This document shows positions 59,266-64,000 of a DNA stretch of 64,000 bases, piece after piece. The position numbers and the translations under genes are program-made. Position 1 is the first letter of the stretch. Every line of letters starts with the position of its first letter. Source of the stretch: Papio anubis. Taxonomy: Eukaryota > Chordata > Mammalia > Primates > Cercopithecidae. The DNA lies in NCBI RefSeq assembly GCF_008728515.1, contig NW_022161646.1:62001-126000 (forward strand), in the 5' to 3' direction. Below the pieces are notes generated by a model. That model did not search any database. It was not told the DNA's origin and saw only the letters and a program-made list of their open reading frames with translations.

Positions 59266-60343
59266 ACATGTGTGTGTATATATGTCTATACACACAGGTA
59301 CATACACAATTTTTTTTTCTGTATCTCCAACTAAATTATAAACTGTTAAAGGTCAGCAACCATATCTTATAACTCTCAATGTCTCCTATATCTACTACAT
59401 TTCTCTACAAAATGTAATAGATGTTCAATCTATGATTTATGTTAGATATTTGCTAAATTAAAGAGGTTTATTAATTTTTTTGCCCCAAATTCTTCCTATC
59501 TTATTTTTGTATTTCATCCATCTGTGGGTCTTAATTTCAAATATTGGGAGCTATGTAGTATTGAACTGTTTTGGGGATGTGAGCTTAAATCCTTGTTCTC
59601 CATTTAGTAGCTCCATTCTTTTAAGCAAGTTACTCAGCCTCTATGTCCTAAAAAAGATCCAAATTATCGAATTCATAAGTTTATCATGAAACACGCATAT
59701 ATTGAAAACATGTTTTCAGAACTATGAAATACTATAAAAATTAAGATGTTTTTATGATAATGGCTGAGGCAGAGATGAGACAGCCATTCACCAGAACAGT
59801 TTCCTCTTCCTCATGAGCACGCAGGCAGCCTACTCTCTACTCGTAGATGGATTGGTGTTTTAGATGATTAAGTGTTGGCAGTCAACTGTTGTCACAGTAA
59901 GCTGGGACCAAAACTTGTCATCTACCCTGTTTTTTGCAAGTCAAAATTTGATGGAACATACAAACCTTTCCACGGCAGCCTTTGAGTTAAAATGGCAGAG
60001 TAGTTGTGACAAAGACTCTATTGCCTCAAAACCCTAAAATGTTGATTCTCTGGCATTAAAAAAAAGGTTTTTGCTCTACTTCAGCAAAAACAAAAATACA
60101 ATTACGTATGAATTCACTGAAATTATTTGATTTGCTTATTATAATATATAAATGATCTTAGCTAACACAGTGATCTTATCACCTCTTAAAGTTATTGCTT
60201 CCCTCTCCCCCAGTAGTTCTAAAGGCAGTTACTTATTTTATGCTTGGGTTTTTTTTTTTTTTTTTTTTTTTTGCTTGTTTAATATTTTTAATTCAATAAC
60301 CAATATAAATGGCTTGGAACTGCAATGTTAAGAATTCTCTTCC
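59266..60343. other. Unassigned sequence with poly-T(24)
   Basis: A run of 24 T lies at 60249-60272, about 75 bp before the L1 start. It may be the antisense A tail of an unrecognised element. Nothing else recognised. Confidence 0.45.
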
Positions 60344-61361
60344 ATTCCAAAATGGCTGAATAGGAACAGCTCTGGTCTGCAGCTCCCATAGTGATCAATG
60401 CAGAAGATGGGTGATTTCTACATTTCTAACTTAGGTACCTGGTTCATCTCATTGGGACTGGTTGGACAGTGGGTGCAGCCCATGGAGGGTGAGTCGAAGC
60501 AGGGCAGGGCATCACCTCACCCTGGAAGTGCAAGGGGTTGGGGAATTCCCTTTCCTAGCCAAGGGAAGCCGTGACAGATGGGTACCTGGAAAATCGGGAC
60601 ACTTCCACCCTAATACTATGCTTTTCCAACAGTCTTAGCAAACAGCACAACGGGAGATTATATCTTGCGCCTGGCTGGGCGGTTCCCATGCCCAGGGAGC
60701 CTTGCTCACTGCTAGGGCAGCAATGCGAGATCACACCGCGAGGCAACAGCCTGTCTGGGGGAGGGATGTCCGCCATTGCTGAGGCTTGAGTAGGTAAACA
60801 AAGCGGCTGGGAAGCTGGAACTGGGTGGAGCCCACCACAGCTCAACCAGGCCTGTCTACCGGTAGACTACACCTCTAGGGGGCAGGGCATAGCTGAACAG
60901 AAGGCAGCAGAAACTTCTGCAGACTTAAATGTCTGACAGTTCTGAAGAGAGCAGCGGTTCTCCCAGCATGGTGTTTGAGCTCGGAGAACAAACAGACTGC
61001 CTCCTCAAGTGGGTCCCTGACCCCGTGTAGCCTAACTGGGAGACACCTCCCAGTAGAGGCTCACTGACACCTCATACAGCTGGGTGCGCCTCTGAGATGA
61101 AGCTTCCAGAGGAAGGATCAGGCAGCAATATTGGCTGTCTACAATATTTGCAGTTCTGCAACCTCTACTGCTGATACCCAGGCAAACAGGTTCTGGAGTG
61201 GACCTCCAACAAACTCCAACAGACCTGCAGCTGAGGGTCCTGACTGTTAGAAGGAAAACTAACAAACAGAAAGGAATAGCATCAACATCAATAAAAAGGA
61301 CATTTACACCAAATCCCGATCTGTAGGTCACCATCATCAAAGAACAAAGGTAGACAAAACC
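60344..61361 (+). mobile_element. L1PA 5' UTR
   Basis: Begins near 'caaaatggctgaataggaac' (the YY1 site of the L1 promoter, with CpG decay) and continues through 'ctggaaaatcgggacac', 'gtaggtaaacaaagcggc' and 'tgggtggagcccaccacagc' to the ORF1 start. It retains a segment at about 61087-61213 ('ctctgagatgaagcttccag' on) that I know as the roughly 129-bp piece lost from young human L1PA3 and later. So this is an L1PA4 or older type, or a monkey lineage L1. Confidence 0.92.
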
Positions 61362-62400
61362 ATGAAGATGGGGAGAAACCAGAGCAGAAAAGCTGAAAAT
61401 TAAAAAAGCCAAAGTGTCTCTTCTAATCCAAAGGATCGCAGCTCCTCCCCAGCAATGGAACAAAGCTGGATGGGGAATGACTTTGATGAGTTGACAGAAG
61501 TATGCTTTAGAAGGTCGGTAATAACAAACTTCTCCGAGCTAAAGGAGGATGTTCAAACCCATTGCAAGAAAGCTAAAAACCCTGAAAAAAGATCAGACCA
61601 ATGGCTAACTAGAATAAACAGTGTAGAGAAGACCTTAAATGACCTGATGGAGCTGAAAACCATGGCAAGAGAACTATGAGACAAATGCACAAGCTTCAGT
61701 AGCTGATTCAATCAAGTGGAAGAAAGGGTATCAGTGATTGAAGATCAAATGAATGAAATGAAGCAAGAAGAGAAGTTTAGAGAAAAAAGAGTAAAAAAAA
61801 ATGAACAAAGCCTCCAAGAAAGAGGGACTATATGAACAGACCAAATCTATGTCTGATAGGTGTACCTAAAAGTGATGGGAAGAATGGATCCAAGTTGGAA
61901 AATACTCTGCAGGATATTATCCAGGAGAACCTCCCCAACCTGGCAAGGCAGGCCAACATTCAAATTCAGGAAATACAGAGAACGTCCCAAAGATACTCCT
62001 CGAGAAGAGCAACCCCAAGACACATAACTGTCAGATTCATCAAGATTGAAATGAAGGAAAAAATGTTAAGGCAGCCAAAAAGGTCTGGTTACCCACGGAG
62101 GGAAGACCATCAGACTAACAACGGATCTCTCGGTAGAAACTCTACAAGCCAGAAGAGAGTGGGGGCCAATATTCAATATTCTATTCTTAAAGAATTTTCA
62201 ACCCAGAATTTCATATCCAGCCAAACAAAGTTTCATAAGTGAAGGAGAAATAAAATCTTTTACAGACAAGCAAATGCTGAGAGATTTTTGTCACCACCAG
62301 GCCTGCCTTACAAGAGCTCCTGAAGGAAGCACTAAACATGGAAAGGAACAACTGGTACCAACCACTGCAAAAACATGCCAAATTGTAAAGACCATTGAGG
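61362..62400 (+). pseudogene. L1 ORF1: L1 ORF1, broken
   Basis: ORF1 encodes the L1 RNA-binding protein (coiled coil, RRM-like domain, C-terminal domain), which trimerises and coats L1 RNA. A start ATG is at 61368 (a second, in frame, at 61362), but a TAA interrupts after about 11 codons. Remnants are 61455-61679 (N-terminal, 'MEQSWMGNDFDELTEVCFRR') and 61832-62242 (RRM-like part, 'RPNLCLIGVPKSDGKNGSK' and 'RRATPRHITVRFIKIEMKEK'). Frameshifts separate these and the C-terminal part. The gene is dead. The 5'UTR precedes it and ORF2 follows about 50 bases on. Confidence 0.9.
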
Positions 62401-62451
62401 CTAGGAAGAAACTGCATCAACTAACGGGCAAAATATCCAGCTAACATCATA

Positions 62452-62838
62452 ATGACAGGATCAAATTCACACATAACAATATTAAACTTAAATGTAAATG
62501 GACTAAATGCCCTAGTTAAAAGACCCAGCCTGGCAAATTGGATAAAGAGTCAAGTCCCATCAGTGTGCTATATTCAGGAGACCCATCTCACATGCAGAGA
62601 CACACATACACTCAAAATAAAGGGATGGAGGAAGATCTACCAAGCAAATGGAAAACAAAAAAAGGCAGGGGTTGCAATCCTAGTCTCTGATAAAACCAAC
62701 AAAGATCAAAACAGACAAAGAAGGCCATTACATAATGGTAAAGGGATCAATTCAACAAGAAGACTAACTATCGTAAATATATATACACCCAAGACAGGAG
62801 CACCCAGATTCATAAAGCAAGTCTTTAGAGACCTATAA
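62452..62838 (+). pseudogene. L1 ORF2: L1 ORF2, endonuclease N-terminus
   Basis: Starts with ATG 62452 and reads 128 codons to a stop at 62836-62838. The AP-like endonuclease begins with 'LNLNVNGLN' (active-site Asn) and includes 'CYIQETH' (catalytic Glu) and 'AGVAILVSDKT'. The endonuclease nicks target DNA for target-primed reverse transcription. The stop falls within the domain; the frame then continues past it with 'IIMGDFNTPM', so ORF2 is inactive. Confidence 0.9.
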
Positions 62839-64000
62839 AGAGACTTAGACTCCCACACAATAATAATGGGAGACTTTAACACTCCAATGTCAATATTAGA
62901 CCGATCAATGAGACAGAAGGTTAACAAGGATATCCAGGAATTGAACTAAACTCTGCACCAAGCAGACCTAATAGACATCTACAGAAATCTCCACCCCAAA
63001 TGAACAGAATATACATTCTTCTCAGCACCACATAGCACTTATTCCAAAATTCACCACATAGTTGGAAGTAAAGCACTCCTCAGCAATGTAAAAGAACAGA
63101 AATCACAACAAACTGTCTCTCAGACCCCAGTGCTATCAAATTAGAATTCAGGATTAAGAAACTCACTCAAAACCACACAACTACATGGAAACTGAACAAT
63201 CTGCTCCTGAATGACTACTAGGTACAGAACGAAGTGAAGGCAGAAATAAAGATATTCTTTGAAACCAATGGAAACAAAGACACAACATATCAAAATCTCT
63301 GGGACACATTTAAAACAGTGTGTAGAGGGAAATTTATAGCACTAAATGCCCACAAGAGAAAGCAGGAAAGATCTAAAATCGACACCCTAACATCAAAATA
63401 AAGAGAACTAGAGAAGCAAGAGCAAACAAATTCAAAAGCTAGTAGAAAGCAAGAAATAACTAAAATCACAGCACAAATGAAGGAGATAGAGACACAAAAA
63501 ACCCTTCAAAAAATCAATGAATCCAGGAGCTGTTTTTTTTTTTTTTGAAAAAATCCACGAAACAGACCACTAGCAGGATTAATAAAGAAGAAGAGAGAGA
63601 AGAATCAAATAGATTCAATAAAAACTGATAAAGGCGATATCACCACTGATCCCTCAGAAATACAAACTACCATCAGAGAACACTATAAACACTTCTACAC
63701 AAATAAACTAGAAAATCTAGAAGAAATGAATAAATTCCTGGACACATCACCCTCCCAAGACAAAAGCAGGAAGAAGTTGAATCCCTGAAGAGATCAGTAA
63801 CAGGCTCTGAAATTGAGGCAATAATTTATAGCCTACCAACCAAAAAAAGTCCTGAACCAGATGGATTCACAGCTGAATTCTACCAGAGGTAAAAAGAGGA
63901 GCTGATACCACTTCTTCTGAAACTATTCCAAACAAGCGAAAAAGAGGGAATCCTCCCTAACTCATTTTATGAGTCCAGCATCATCCTGATACCAGCATCA
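62839..64000 (+). pseudogene. L1 ORF2: L1 ORF2, rest of endonuclease to start of RT, broken and cut by window edge
   Basis: Multiple stops occur (for example after 'QELN' near 62946 and 'LHPK' near 63000), although remnants such as 'IMGDFNTP' and 'TEYTFFSAPHSTYSKIHHIVGSK' segments are recognisable. A T14 interruption lies at 63533-63546. The RT domain would begin near the end and continues beyond the window. Nothing intact. Confidence 0.88.

Noticed and set aside
60248..60343. Poly-T as the A tail of an antisense retrocopy
   Set aside because: I could not identify a source gene or TSD next to it.
1..64000. tRNA, rRNA or snRNA genes
   Set aside because: I saw no cloverleaf-compatible A/B box pair outside Alu or MIR sequences and no snRNA-like sequence.

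Overview
This is a gene-poor stretch of primate nuclear DNA. Alu elements of several ages, L1, L2 and MIR are present together with MaLR and ERV-L LTRs. Two young Alu copies (1663-2000 and 36607-36914) carry the variants 'gctcaagcc' and 'gagatccggccactgca', which I associate with the AluYRa-like Alus of Old World monkeys, not with human AluY. My best guess is therefore a cercopithecoid monkey; the exact species cannot be read from the window. I see no host protein-coding gene with exon structure, no tRNA or rRNA, no CRISPR array and no bacterial-type operon. Nearly all open frames are chance frames or pieces of transposon genes.

Layout. 1-2010: unplaced sequence, a MER5A-type hAT fragment, an MLT1-type LTR end, a CA microsatellite and a young Alu with a perfect target-site duplication (TSD). 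2011-8860: AT-rich sequence with a possible ancient L1, a 5'-truncated L1 3' end (5463-6250), two MIRs and a MER20. 8866-17529: the most structured locus. A THE1/MST-type MaLR provirus lies on the minus strand with TSD CTCCC on both sides. Its 3' LTR was later split by a complete plus-strand ERV-L provirus (8937-15308) with TSD GTTTA on both sides. The ERV-L element still shows a primer-binding site, gag, protease, RT, RNase H, integrase and dUTPase remnants and no env, and it is clearly dead: stops, frameshifts, a deletion that removes the RT YxDD region, and an integrase Glu-to-Lys change.

17535-36600: MIR, Alu, MLT1, L2 and AT-rich sequence, with a 3.5 kb antisense L1 (about 30428-33950) interrupted by two Alus. 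36607-37360: a young Alu followed by a CpG-rich ERVK/IAP-like solo LTR that keeps an intact-looking promoter layout. 37940-38620: an L2 tail split by an MLT2-type solo LTR. 38620-53000: L2, AluJ, MLT1, an L1 3' end, a truncated Alu, a 32-bp tandem repeat, and long stretches with nothing recognisable. 52950-54775: two hAT MITEs and an unusually long L2 copy.

54780-60340: mostly unassigned AT-rich sequence, with a striking local cluster of direct repeats and a perfect 26-bp palindrome (56381-56532), a purine-pyrimidine alternating microsatellite, and an MLT1 LTR. 60344-64000: the 5' half of a plus-strand L1PA element (5'UTR, ORF1, endonuclease part of ORF2) running off the window.

No gene set here works together as a pathway. 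The window is best read as a stratified record of retroelement insertion, in which nesting order gives relative ages. I found no convincing undescribed biological system. The best candidates for a second look are the palindrome/repeat cluster near 56.5 kb, the CpG-rich solo LTR at 37 kb and the nested proviruses at 8.9-17.5 kb.
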